Under the pieces are notes generated by a model. The model was not told the origin of the DNA. It did not search any database and saw only the letters and a program-made list of their open reading frames with translations. From Pyricularia pennisetigena (taxonomy: Eukaryota > Ascomycota > Sordariomycetes > Magnaporthales > Pyriculariaceae): a stretch of DNA of 64,000 bases. Location: positions 248,001 to 312,000 of the forward strand of contig NW_021940922.1 of assembly GCF_004337985.1 (NCBI RefSeq). The letters are read 5' to 3'. Both the position numbers and the translations under genes were made by a program. Numbering within the stretch: position 1 is the first letter of the stretch; each line of letters begins with the position of its first letter. Shown here piece after piece: positions 43,254-53,794 of this stretch.

Positions 43254-43812
43254 TGTTAATTATATACGTTATTTAGCATGTAATAGGTCCATTTCTATTT
43301 GTATATAAGCCATAATAAATAGTGCCGAAATGGGGCTGTTGGGGCTGTCAGATTTTTTGTTATATTTTGTGTATATATTGCAGGAATTGCGATTCAAAGT
43401 CAGCGAATGGGGTTTCACCCTGTACCTGGCTTAATACCTACCATGCACTTACGAGTCAACTACCCTGTACCTGGTTGAGATTTTCACCAAATTAGCAAAT
43501 TAGTGCGAACCCAGAAATGGTTTATATGGAAATGAAGGTGTTTTTTTAACAACGTATATAAAATAATTTTTTCGGAAAATCGTGTGCGGCACCGGAACCC
43601 TTTGCGGGGTGCGGACCCCCACTTCGATGTCGGAGAGTATGTAAGGGAGACAAAGCAAAGTCTCCCCCATCAATGAATCAAATCTATTAATCCCAAAATT
43701 AGTGAATTTAGTGCATATAAACCCTGTAATTACAGGCTTTTACAACGCAACTAGCACCACGCCGCACCTAGGCTAATGCCTAACCCCCTGTTAACAGCCC
43801 ATTTTGTTGACA
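43254..43812 (+). repeat. 3' LTR of element D
   Basis: About 559 bp; begins TGTTAATT and ends TTGTTGACA. It differs from the 5' LTR mainly by transitions. Confidence 0.85.
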
Positions 43813-46760
43813 AATTTAATATCGTAAACTACTGTATTTAATAAAACATGTTTCGAAACTTTCCTATTAGTGGGAGCGGGTAGCAATTTTTTATTATAAT
43901 ATCGTTTAATTGTTTATAATCCACGTATAGCTACAATTTTCCGTTTTGTTTCGTACGAAAAGGATTAGGTATCCTGTTGGTAACATCGATGGTTTAATAT
44001 AGCTTTTTTTAAAATTTTTTGCGAAATATTCGTTCAAAGCTTCTATTTATATTGGATTTAAACCGTATATTTCATAGAATTTTGGTTGGGCTTTTTTTTA
44101 ATAATATTTCGTGGTCGAACGGGCTGTGCTCGGGTAATCCTATTTTGAATTTTTGGCTAAATAATCGTGTATAAATCTGGTATTTTTTTGGAACTTTGCC
44201 GTTTTGGGTCTGTTTTTTCGAAGTTAATATTATATTATTGGATCGGTTTTAACCTGTAAATAATTGCTTTTTTCCGATATTGGTTCCGGGGTTAGTCGTT
44301 CTTCCTACAAATACGCCATTTATTTTATTTGGTTTTTCCGTACCTTATATTTCCTTTATTAACCCTGCTGTCCTGGAGGTCGTTTAATCATTAATTATCG
44401 GCTCTAATAAATCTGGTTTATAGTCCAACTTATCCGGGGGTTACTCTTTTTAAACCAGGGAATTTCTAAAATTATATTTTTATTCCTTATTTCCGTAATA
44501 TTTTAAATGATTCATTTTTTCGTTTATAGTTTTCCATCCAAAGGTGTACGGTCTCTGTTTCGATGGTGCTATTCCCGTATAAAACTGCCTTTCCTTTTAC
44601 GGTTTGTAATCGGTATGGTGTTTTGTTTATTACCAAAATATCCGTCGTTTTTTCACGATTTTTGGGGAAATATAATTGCCTTATGCTCCGTTATTAAGGA
44701 ACGCTCGTATAAATCTCCCATTAAATCGTATATTTAGGAATATATATTCGTATACCATTTTCGTGGTTTGGGTGGCGCTTAGGGTTTTTTATTCCGTTTC
44801 TTTTATTACCGTTTGGTACCCTGTACCGTTTAACCATTTTAGTTTTTTATTTTGCTGGACTCGCCTCGTGGGTCTTTATTTTTCCTGTTTCGGGACGTAT
44901 TATTGCTTTTAACTTTAACTTTATTAAATTGGTATCCTGTTAGTATGGGTGTTTTTCGTGCGTTCGTGGGTATTTCGTTGTTTTTTACGCTCGGGTTCCA
45001 CACGATTTTGGTTATTGGTGCGGGTTTTGGTTATCGTAATTTTATTTCGTATTTTGCATATATTTTGGATATATTCGTACCATAGAAACTGTTTTGATTG
45101 TAATATACTATAAGGTAATCGTTACAGAGGGTAAAAACTACCGCTCTTTCGGTGTTAAATTTTATTTTAATTTCCCAATTAAGTAATTTAATAATGGTAT
45201 ATATTTGGTAAATATTTGTTATTTTACGTCGTCGTGGGAAGAAATCGTAAACTTTTCTCCTGTTAAGGTGCAATTTGCAATTGTTTCGAAAACATTTTGC
45301 CCAAAAAATCTTTATATATTTGGGATATTTGGTATCCAAAATTGGGTGGTTTCCGAAAATTGGATAGATTGGTCCTATAAGGCTTTGTATTTGTATTCGA
45401 AATAATATTCCGGTGAATCGCATTAATTGGTCATTTCGGTATAAATTGATGGGTTTTTTCTCGCATATATAGGGGCTGTTTTCTTGTGCTATATTATATA
45501 AATTTAAAAGTATAACCTTTTTTCGCTAAATTCGTTTTTTAATTCGTTATTGGATTCGTTTGTTGGGGTTTGTTGGATTATTCGGATATGGTAGGTTTGT
45601 CCCAATGGTTTTGGTTTAAATTTTTTTAAAGTATTTAATTCCTTAAATTCGGGTAATCTGGCGTTTTATTTGCGTAATTGTGCTAATGGTTTAATTTTAA
45701 TAGGTATACGGTTTCCTACCGCTAAGGTCCGGGTGTTTTTAAATTTTTGCGGGTATTATCCTGCGATTATTTTTACGCTATTATGGGTTATATAAATGTC
45801 GTCGTAATATATAATCCAGTTTATTTAACTGTATTAATCCGGTTATATTTACTAATGGGTAGTGGCGTTTAATTTTCGTGGTTATTTGGAGTCGGGGGTG
45901 TTATTTTAATATCCAGTTACAAAGTCGGGATATAAACCTGGAATATTCCTGGGATAAAATTGGGCGATATATCCTGGTTTATCACACTTAAAATATTTGC
46001 CACTCTTGGGATTTTTGCGAAGTTTTTTATATTATATCGCGTTAAAACTTATAAATCCGTTATATATTCCGTAGGAAATATTATATTGGCGAAGCGGTTT
46101 AGGGTATTAATATTTGCGTTTTATATTGGTTTATCGTAAAATTGGTCCCCATTCGCTACGTTTTTCGCGTCGCTCCAATTTTCGTTCGTTAAATCGGTTA
46201 TTAATTTTAATTGCTAACTTTACGTATTCGTTTAAAACATCCGGTCGGCTTTTTTTAATAAATTCGTTTGTAACCTTTTTTTTAAATCCCGCATAAAAAG
46301 GTGCTATTAGGGTTTCGCGGCCCCATAGTAATTTGGCGGTAATTTGTCGAAATTTATTAGTATATTTGGATACCGAGTCCGTTTAAATAAAACGTATTAA
46401 TTTACGTTTAACCGTACGTCCCTCGTCTGGGCTACCGAATATTCCTCTAAAATATTTTTCGAAATTTTCGTAATCGTCGAAAATGCGGTTGGTTTTAATT
46501 TTACGGTTTTTTTTTATCGTGGTCCAAATAATCTCGTAGGATTAATTTGAATTCGGCGAGCGTATCGCCTTTTAATAGCGAAATTGCGTAAATAACCTTA
46601 TTTGCATTATTATCCAACTTATTCTCGTTAAAATGAGACTAAACCCGGGTTTTTATAAAAAATTCCTGCAGGGTATTTAAGGTTCTATGGTAAGGTAATA
46701 ATAAAAAATATTTAATATAATTCCTATTAATTCGATTAATTTGTTCGGTCATTCGTTCCT
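43813..46760 (-). pseudogene. element A gag, linker and N-terminal RT, RIP-broken
   Basis: Read on the minus strand from about 46760 downward it follows B's plus-strand layout: gag start (MTEQINR-like) near 46755, capsid and nucleocapsid remnants to about 45850, the linker frame 45423-45031 matching B, then protease and the first half of RT to 43813, where D is inserted. Stops are abundant and of RIP type. Confidence 0.8.
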
Positions 46761-46932
46761 GGAGCTGTCAATTTTCCGCTTGGAGCGTCGCGACTATTTG
46801 GCGAGAAGCGTTAACGTTGGCCGGAGCGTTAATAGTAAAAAAGGTTTAAATGGTGGTTTTGTTGGAAAATATCGTTTCGGCGATATTATTCGGTATACTT
46901 TAAGGTAAAATATTAAACAGGAGCAGTTAAAA

Positions 46933-47407
46933 TATTATAATTAAGGTATTGGGTAACCTGTTTTTAAGGTAAAATATAATGGGTTAAAGCAATTAAACGT
47001 CTTCATTGGGTAATTGGGGTTTTTAATAATGAAGGTGAAATTATAATCGTTTTTAACAAATATTAAATTAACTAAATTATAAGATTAATTGCTATTTAGT
47101 AATCCTAAAATCGAGTTTATTCACATAGTAATAAATATCTCCTTGTATAATTCAGTAATTACTCCGTGTAAATGATTATACTTACTTTGGGGTAATTACG
47201 GCCAGGGGTAATTACTTTTTTGGCAGTGACCGTAATTAATTTTTCCCGGTGATCGGGTTAGGGTTCTTTATTTTATTATTACGTGACCTGGTGTGTCCCA
47301 ATCCTTGCCCGTGTCTCAAGATTCCCGCTGATTCCCGCTGATTCCCGCCTGGGTTCCGACACTCCTTTTTTTGCCCAATAGTGTCGGTCGCAATCCTGGT
47401 CGTAACA
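46933..47407 (-). repeat. 5' LTR of element A
   Basis: 475 bp, the partner of 19140-19607. On the plus strand it ends CGTAACA at 47407 and is followed by the duplication CTTTT. The left end TGTT is eroded to TATT. Confidence 0.85.
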
Positions 47408-48944
47408 CTTTTACCGGAGCAGGAAAAGCATTTAGCTCATTAGGTGCTTGCGCAAGCCGTTTTAGCCCTTCCATTAACGCACTTAAAACTACGTTTTTTT
47501 GCGGAACGAATTTTTCAGGCCGCCGGAAAGACAAAAGGTTATGGAAAACGTTGGATAACCCGGTTTTTGGTTCGTTATCCAATCCTTAAAACCCAAAGGC
47601 CCCTCGATTAAAAGACGCCCGGGTTAATGGGGCTATTATGGCAATAATTAAATTGTGGTGGTTTTATATTATTAACCCCGTTAAAAACGATATTAAACCG
47701 GAATGTCGGTGGAATATGGACCAAGTAGATTTATTGGAAAATAAAAGATTTAATAGTTTGGTACTAAATTTTAACGGGATCCAGCCATTACAGCGAACAA
47801 AACCCGGAACGCGGTGCTGGACGAATAAAGTCGAATATATATTGGTTACGGGGGTTATTATACCTCCCTTTGTTATATTTAAAGGAAAGAACGTATAATA
47901 ATAGTAATTTGCGACGGATTTAGGCCTTTTTGATAATTGGCAATTTTATATAATTGAAAACGGGTGGACAAATAACGAAACGGCTATAAAATGGTTAAAA
48001 AAGGTGTTTATTCGTACATTTAACCCAATACCCCTAAAAAGCGGTTATTGGTGTTCAACGGTTATAAATAACACGTGACGGACGAACTTATGCTTTTTTA
48101 CCTCCAAAATAATAAATAATTCCTATATTTACCCCTTTATTCGTCGCACGTTTTTCAACCATTGGATTTATCAGTTTTTGGGCAGTTAAAAAGGCTTATC
48201 GACGTTAATGTGGATTTATAAGCCAATTTTGCTGTTCGACGGTTATTGGAAAACGAAATTTCCTAATTTGCTATTGAAGAACCAAGTTAAAAACATTTAT
48301 TGGAAAAATTATCCAATTTGGGTGGCGTACGACGGGGTTATAACCGGTAAATTTGGTTAAGCCGTTTTAAAACCCTTTTTTATTGGAAAATGATAATGCC
48401 ATCGTCGAAAAAGGTAAAAATAACGGTTTTTAAAGGGATAAAATACCGGAAAATCCAGCCCAAAAATTAACGACCCGTTTTTATTTATTTCGAAAACCTT
48501 TAAAACGACCCAAAATATTCAAATTTTAATTATAGGAAATTTCCAGGTCCGAAAAAATAGCGCCATTTTACGGCTTTTGTTTGCAAAAGTTCAAAAAAGT
48601 TTCGAAATTAAAAATATTTCAATTGGTTAAAATTCAGCAAAAAGTCAGTTAATTGGAAATACAATTGGAGCTGATATGGCCGGTAAAAAAAAGGGTAATT
48701 CCAGATTTAAACGAGTTTTTGGTTAATAAATAGAATATTATTAGATTGCAGGAAAATAATATAGAAAATTTGGAATTTTTAATTGATAAGAAAGAGGTTA
48801 ATAAACCGGAATAGCCTGAAAACGATTATATTTTTGTGCGTTGATAGTTTTATTTTTAAATCGATTTCCGAAACGCGAAATTTTGTTGTTAGAATTTTGG
48901 GGGTGCAGTTGTTAAGGGGGGTGCGGTTAGGGGGTACCCAACGT
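47408..48944 (+). pseudogene. decayed pogo/Fot1-class transposase and right terminal repeat (element E)
   Basis: It continues the reading broken at 19139. Frame pieces match the intact transposase at 52036-53670 in order: GRRKDKRLWKTL, RVNGA, then CRWNMDQVDLLENKRFNSLVL, GTRCWTNKVEYI, and the IPPFVIFKGKNV block. The first catalytic Asp is preserved in WNMD, but the Glu next to it is Gln. Later parts are full of stops. The right terminal repeat ends at 48941-48944 as ACGT followed by TA, the same end and target dinucleotide as the intact element. E is an older relative that received elements F and A. Confidence 0.85.
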
Positions 48945-49085
48945 TATCCAAACAGCAGAGAGAAATAGGGTGTCTGTTTCCCAGATAACATAAAGCAACC
49001 AAAAGAAATATTACCGAATTTCTTTTATGAACCACTGTGCTTCCTTTGCTTATTAACAGATGACCAATAGATATTAGAGCGCGTC

Positions 49086-50012
49086 TCACACAAATTTCTG
49101 CTTGTTCGCCGTCAACCAATCCTCCAGAGTGGCAGCCGGGCGCCCGGCAAATTTCCGGACGTTTTCGGCGCCAGTTTTGAGCCTCTCCTCGGTGTACACA
49201 TCCTGGGGCTTGAGCAACGACAGTGCGACCGGCTCGGGCATGTGGTAAGTTTCGACCACGTACTTCAAAGCCGCCTCGTCGCTTTCGAAGCCCTCCACAG
49301 CCGGCTCAGGCAGACCCGCCGCGCGCGCGGCGAGCTGTGCAGCGTCCCGCAGTGGGACCAACTGCGGACCCAGCAGCACGATGTGGCTCCGGCCCTCGTC
49401 GACCTCGCTCTTGATCGCCGCGGGGCCCTTTGCACCCAGGTTGCCGGCGACGGCGCCGATGTCGTCGGTGGTGATGTAGTCCCACTTCGCGTCCGGGGTC
49501 TCGAGCCTCGCGTTGCCCGACTTGATGAGCGGCGCGTACCGGCCCAGGTTGCTGGCAAAATAGCCCGGACGGAGCGCGACGTAGCTTCCCGGCCCAAAGA
49601 CCTCGTGCAGCGACACCTCGACCATGGCGTGGACCTTGGTGATGGCGTCGTTGGACTCGGCCGCGGCGTGCGGGTCGTCGCCAAAGGTGTAGAAGCTGCT
49701 GACAAAGATGACAAACTCGACCCCGCCGGCCTTGAGCGCCTCCACGGCTGAGCGCATGCCAAACTCGCCGCCGAAGACCACGTAGATGAAGGCATTCTTG
49801 GCGCCCGTCTTCTCGACGGCGGTGCGGACCGAGGCCGGGTCTGTAAGGTCTGCCTGCACGCGCTCAATATTGGCGGCGCCGTCAAAGTTCGGGATGGATT
49901 TGGTGGTATCGCGCATGGCCAAGACAACCTCGGCGCCCAGTTTGTGGGCAGTCAGGGCGGCGACACTGCCGATCTGGCCGGCTGGGCCAAAAACGATGAA
50001 CTTTGACGCCAT
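49086..50012 (-). CDS. NmrA-like NAD(P)-binding protein (atypical short-chain dehydrogenase)
   Basis: A Rossmann-fold protein of 308 aa, without introns, from the Met at 50012. The Met at 50087 would add 25 residues before the fold and is less likely. The dinucleotide-binding loop GPAGQIGS lies at residues 8-15, directly after the first strand KFIVF. The second strand ends in the AEVVLAMRD segment, and VQADLTDPASV is the usual acidic-residue loop. VSSFYTFGDD sits where the active-site region of extended dehydrogenases lies, without a clear YxxxK pair, which fits the NmrA/isoflavone-reductase-like branch. Members act either as redox-sensing regulators or as reductases; this one cannot be assigned. 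It is the first GC-normal host gene right of the transposon block, about 140 bp from the end of element E. Confidence 0.85.
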   Translation of the reverse strand: MASKFIVFGPAGQIGSVAALTAHKLGAEVVLAMRDTTKSIPNFDGAANIERVQADLTDPASVRTAVEKTGAKNAFIYVVFGGEFGMRSAVEALKAGGVEFVIFVSSFYTFGDDPHAAAESNDAITKVHAMVEVSLHEVFGPGSYVALRPGYFASNLGRYAPLIKSGNARLETPDAKWDYITTDDIGAVAGNLGAKGPAAIKSEVDEGRSHIVLLGPQLVPLRDAAQLAARAAGLPEPAVEGFESDEAALKYVVETYHMPEPVALSLLKPQDVYTEERLKTGAENVRKFAGRPAATLEDWLTANKQKFV

Positions 50013-50813
50013 TCTGTGGCGATTTGCTCGTGTGTGATTTCGTAAAAAAATCGAATTGTTGCTTTTCAATAGGGGAAATGTGGGCAAAGATGGAATGAAG
50101 GCGTCAAGCTATGTGAATCCAGTGGCTATGATGTTAATCTGATCGCTGGTCTGAAATAGTTCACAGGCGGCGTCCATCCTGTATTTATAAATCATCTTTC
50201 ACTTTTATGTAATCAACCAGGGCAGGAGGATATGCTTTGCAATTGTTTGCCTATATCGATACTAATCCTGTAGGGAAACAGTCGTTCAACAGCATTTGGG
50301 GGTTGTCCAGAACATTCCGCCGGTTTCAGCTTTCGGCGTAAACTGGCTACCTCGTTCCGATTGCAGGCTAACAGAATCTGAAAAAGTAAGCCACCATTCA
50401 TAAAAGATACATACAGTCGCCTTGTCGCGTCTCGCTCGTGTCTATTTGTTAACTCCGTGCGGGACAGTAGCCCCACGTCCTAGATGTTGGGTGTGTAATT
50501 TTGCACGGGCGACTAAATCCGAGCGCGAACTCCGCTTAAACGGTGTTGGACTATTATTAATGTTTTCGCTTAGCAATCCTCCGTCGATTAAAATCCCAAT
50601 GACAAATCAGGATAATGTTTTACAGTAAATAAAATTGGCAAAAATAAACAGATTGCACTTTAGACATGAGATAATCAAGATTATTGATCATGATTTAATT
50701 TATATTTATATAGATTAAATTGGAGGAATGTAATACCACCCGCTTTTAATTTGTTTATAGCGATACTTCTTTCGTTGCTTACTACTTTTCGAACTCATTC
50801 TGTATTTTACTTA
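50013..50813. other. intergenic, promoter side of the NmrA-like gene
   Basis: It contains the upstream region of the minus-strand gene. A minus-strand frame at 50476-50213 is open but has no signal or domain. It becomes AT-rich towards 50760. Confidence 0.5.
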
Positions 50814-51310
50814 AGGCATTCCAACCCCCCCCCCCCCNNGCCCAACGGGGGCCCGTGTCAGCCCAAATCGGTGGGGTGGGTAACCCGTGGGTGGGTTAAA
50901 TCTTTTGTGGGGGCGCCCGGCCCGGCCCAAAACTGAACGCGGGTTTTCTTGGCAACCCGCGGGCCCCCGTGAAAAACCCGTAAAAATAAAAATTTGTTAA
51001 ATTTTATTTAATAATTTTATTAATCAAATTAAAAAAAATTGAAAAAATTAAAATTGGAGTAAAAAATATAAAATATAGTTGTTAAATTTTATTTTATAAT
51101 TAAAAAAAATTGTTTTTTTACTCTCAATTTTTTTGGATAATTTATTATTAAATAGAACCCGCGGGTTACCCAATTCGGGCTGAGCCCGCCAGCCCGCGGG
51201 CCCCCATTAGCCCGCCAAGAAAACCCGTGGGCCATTACGGGCCCCCGCCAAGAGCCCATGGGCTCGTGGGCCGGGCTGGGCTAAACCTGTTTTCGGGTTT
51301 TGGAATGCCT
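50814..51310. mobile_element. MITE-like element (497 bp) with GC-rich palindromic arms; contains two N bases
   Basis: Ends are inverted copies: AGGCATTCCAA at 50814 and TTGGAATGCCT ending at 51310. Both are flanked by TA (50812-50813 and 51311-51312), the target preference of Tc1/mariner-type transposons. Each side carries stretches of GGGCCCGCGGG-like palindromes around an AT-rich core without coding sequence. A cytosine run near the left end breaks into NN at 50838-50839, an unresolved assembly position. Confidence 0.75.
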
Positions 51311-51489
51311 TATAATACGCTATATTCACCAAAAGATGGCGGGATTCAAAATAATGCCACTTCACTCACCATATATCTTTACGATTTTGTATTTATTTAC
51401 TTTTTTCAAGATTCAATTTGTACAGAGCTTTACCTGTAATTCTAGCGGATATAATATGTTTATAATGCAAATAACCACCAAGAACGACT

Positions 51490-51631
51490 AAATTGGACAA
51501 GGCGTTGTCAAATCAAACGAACGCTATTTTGTCGGCCATTCCAATTGGCCGCAAAGCTATGTGGCTGAAAGGTATATAAGCGTTCGGTCCACCCTGCCAG
51601 CGTGGTCTAGACTAAGGACTAAAACTACTAC
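51490..51631. repeat. end fragment of element F family
   Basis: It is similar to the reverse complement of the left end of F (17210-17340): GGCCATTCCAATTGGCC, then GCGTTCGGTCC, then a GTCTAGACTAAGG stretch, ending ACTACTAC at 51631. Only this end is present. Confidence 0.6.
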
Positions 51632-51936
51632 GGCCAGCGTTAATAAAGCACGGAAACTATTTCGTTAGCACCTTTTAACGAAAATTTCATGTTAATGAGA
51701 AAATAAACTAATTTCAAATCTAATACGATGCAAGCACAAGGTTTTATCCTATGAGCTCTTTAGTTAGGGACCAGAGTTAGGGTTTTGTAATTTCAGGGTC
51801 CAAACGTTACAGATATATTCACAAAGACCAAATGTCTTTGTAATTATAAACTGGTTACACTTAGCAAAAAAGCAACGCGAAAATGAAATTGGGATGATTA
51901 CGGAAAGTCAAAGCTGCTGATATTGGTCTAATAATA

Positions 51937-53794
51937 ACGTTGGGCTCCACATCTCCGACCCCCCTAAAGTCCGGCCCCCTTGAAAAATGTAACGACGAAA
52001 TACCCCTTTTATAAACCGATTTAAATGTAAACCTATCAACGCACAATAATACAATCATTGTCAGGCTCTCCCGGTTCGCTAACCTCTTCTCCATCGTTCA
52101 AATCCTCTAAACAGTCCCTATTATTTTCCTGTGCTTCATAAACGTTTTTTTTGCTGACCAAAAGCTCGTTGGGATCCGGAATTACCCTTTTCCTTTTGAC
52201 CGGCCGTACCGCCTCCAATTTTGCTTTTAACAAACTGATTTTTTGCTGAGCTTCAGCCAATAAGATATCCTTGGTTTCGAAGCTTTTTTGGACTTTTGCA
52301 AACAAAAGCCGTGAAGTGGCGTTACTTTTTTCGGACCGGGAAATTTCCTGTAGTTGAAGTCGAATATCTCGGGTCGTTTTAGGGGTTTTCCAAATAAGTA
52401 AAGATTGGTCGTTAATTTTTTGGTTTGGGCTTTCCGGTGTTTTATCCCTTTGGAAGCCGTTATTTCTACCTTTTTCGACGTTGGCGTTGCTATTTTCTAA
52501 TAAAAACGGGTTTAAAAGTGGTTTTGCCAAGTTCACCGGCCATAACCCCGTCGTACGCCAACCAGATTGAATGGTTTTTGCTATAAATGCTTTTGATCTG
52601 GCTTTTCGATAGCAAAGTAGAAAGTTTCGTTTCCCAACAACCGTTGAACAGCAAAACTGGTTTACAAATCCCAGGTGACGTCGATAAGCTTCCTTTAACG
52701 GCCCAAAAACCGATAAATCCAACGGTTGAAGAACGTGCGACGAATGAGGAGGTAAATATAAAAGCTGAATATTATTTTGGAGGCAAACAAGCATAAACTC
52801 GTCGCTGACGTGTGATCCGTGGCCGTCGAGAACTAATAAACGCTTTTCAGGAGTTAAAGGTTGGGTATTTGGAATAAACACCTTTTTTAACCATTCGATA
52901 CCTGTTTCATTATTTGTCCACCCGTTTTCTGTTGCATGAAATTGCCAGGTATCGAAAGGACTTAAATCAGCTGGAAACCATTGTTGCTGTACGTTTTTCC
53001 CCTTAAATATAACGAGGGGAGGTATAACAGCCCCCGTAGCTGATACACATTCGATTATGCTCGTCCAACCCCGCGTTCCAGGCTCTTTTCGCTGTAATGG
53101 CCGGATTTTATTACGCCCTAACACCAGGCCATTAGATCCTTTGCCTTCCATTATACCTGTTTCGTCCATATTCCAACGGTTGGCCGGTTTTATAGTATCG
53201 ATAACGGGATTTTTCAAATAGGACCACCAAGATTTAATTACCTCGGTTGTAGCCCCATTAACCCGGGCATTTTCTATTCGCCGGGGCCTTTGGGTTTTCA
53301 AAATTGGATATCGGGCTATAAAACGGCTAACCCAATGTTTCCCAAGGCTTTTTCTTTCTCCGGCGGCCTGAAGAATTCGTTCCGCAAAATAGCGTAGTTC
53401 TTGATGCGTTGGCGGAAGGCCTAACGCGGCCTGCGCAAGTACCCAATCTGCCAAATAGGTCTCCTGCTCCTGTGAAAGCCTTTGACAAAATCTTTTCGCT
53501 TGTTGAATTGACTGGGCCCCCTTTAAACGATCGTGAAGGGTACTCCGAGGAATACCCCATTTTTGCGAGGTTTTGTGAACTGATTTGCCATTTCTTATGT
53601 CAGAAATGGCAGCAAGAAGCTGATTTTCAGTGTACTGTTTCATTGGAAAGTTTGGAGCAAGAATCTTCAAAATGCAAGTTCTAAAGTGAAAAATTCGTCT
53701 AGATATTTATAAAATAAAACAAAGGGTTGACGTGGCTGAGTAGATATTTTTAGGGGCCGGACTTTAGGGGGGTCGGAGATGTGGAGCCCAACGT
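51937..53794 (-). mobile_element. intact pogo/Fot1-class DNA transposon, Pot2-like
   Basis: 1858 bp between 42-bp perfect terminal inverted repeats (51937-51978 and 53753-53794, starting ACGTTGGGCTCCACATCT). TA is duplicated outside (51935-51936 and 53795-53796). It encodes one uninterrupted transposase. From memory, Pot2 of Magnaporthe is about 1.86 kb with 43-bp terminal repeats and a 535-aa protein; this copy matches all three. No RIP damage is visible, so it is a recent arrival or has escaped mutation. Confidence 0.93.
52036..53670 (-). CDS. pogo-class transposase with CENP-B-type DNA-binding domain
   Basis: 544 aa from the first Met, or 535 aa from the second at 53643 (MKQYTENQ), which I prefer because it starts the helix-turn-helix domain. 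That N-terminal domain includes SVHKTSQKWGIPRSTLHDRL. The CENP-B-type second DNA-binding domain follows (ADWVLAQAALGLPPTHQEL and WVSRFIARYP). The DDE catalytic core has Asp in WNMDETG, Asp in LVLDGHGSH and a third Asp in LQPLDLSVFGPLK. The C-terminal third is charged, with a probable coiled coil before an acidic end. The protein would bind its own terminal repeats and cut and paste the element at TA. The third acidic residue as Asp is normal for this family. Confidence 0.95.
   Translation of the reverse strand: MKILAPNFPMKQYTENQLLAAISDIRNGKSVHKTSQKWGIPRSTLHDRLKGAQSIQQAKRFCQRLSQEQETYLADWVLAQAALGLPPTHQELRYFAERILQAAGERKSLGKHWVSRFIARYPILKTQRPRRIENARVNGATTEVIKSWWSYLKNPVIDTIKPANRWNMDETGIMEGKGSNGLVLGRNKIRPLQRKEPGTRGWTSIIECVSATGAVIPPLVIFKGKNVQQQWFPADLSPFDTWQFHATENGWTNNETGIEWLKKVFIPNTQPLTPEKRLLVLDGHGSHVSDEFMLVCLQNNIQLLYLPPHSSHVLQPLDLSVFGPLKEAYRRHLGFVNQFCCSTVVGKRNFLLCYRKARSKAFIAKTIQSGWRTTGLWPVNLAKPLLNPFLLENSNANVEKGRNNGFQRDKTPESPNQKINDQSLLIWKTPKTTRDIRLQLQEISRSEKSNATSRLLFAKVQKSFETKDILLAEAQQKISLLKAKLEAVRPVKRKRVIPDPNELLVSKKNVYEAQENNRDCLEDLNDGEEVSEPGEPDNDCIIVR

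Larger units (their letters stand above)
28883..43812 (+). mobile_element. Ty1/copia LTR retrotransposon D, RIP-degraded, interrupted by element B
   Basis: LTRs at 28883-29436 and 43254-43812 share long blocks, for example GATTCAAAGTCAGCGAATGG, GCGAACCCAGAAATGGTTT and TAGCACCACGCCGCACCTAGG. The internal order is gag, protease, integrase, RT, RNase H, which is the copia order. Without the B insertion the element is about 7.7 kb. It lies in the RT gene of A: A reads up to 28882 and resumes at 43813, but compared with B about eight bases of A are missing at the junction and no clean 5-bp duplication is visible. An A-rich purine tract (AAAAGAAAAAGGG) precedes the 3' LTR. Confidence 0.88.
19140..47407 (-). 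mobile_element. Ty3/gypsy LTR retrotransposon A, split by two later insertions
   Basis: The element reads on the minus strand. LTRs lie at 46933-47407 (5') and 19140-19607 (3'), flanked by the perfect duplication CTTTT. Internal parts in element order are: gag and middle region 46760-43813, interruption by copia element D, reverse transcriptase to chromodomain 28882-26560, tail 26559-25865, interruption by element C, tail 19757-19608. It belongs to the same family as element B: ORF 45423-45031 here matches B around 32924-33368 residue for residue in long stretches. LTR length (about 470 bp) and B's total length recall Pyret of Magnaporthe from memory; this was not checked. All reading frames are broken by RIP-type changes. 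Confidence 0.88.
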
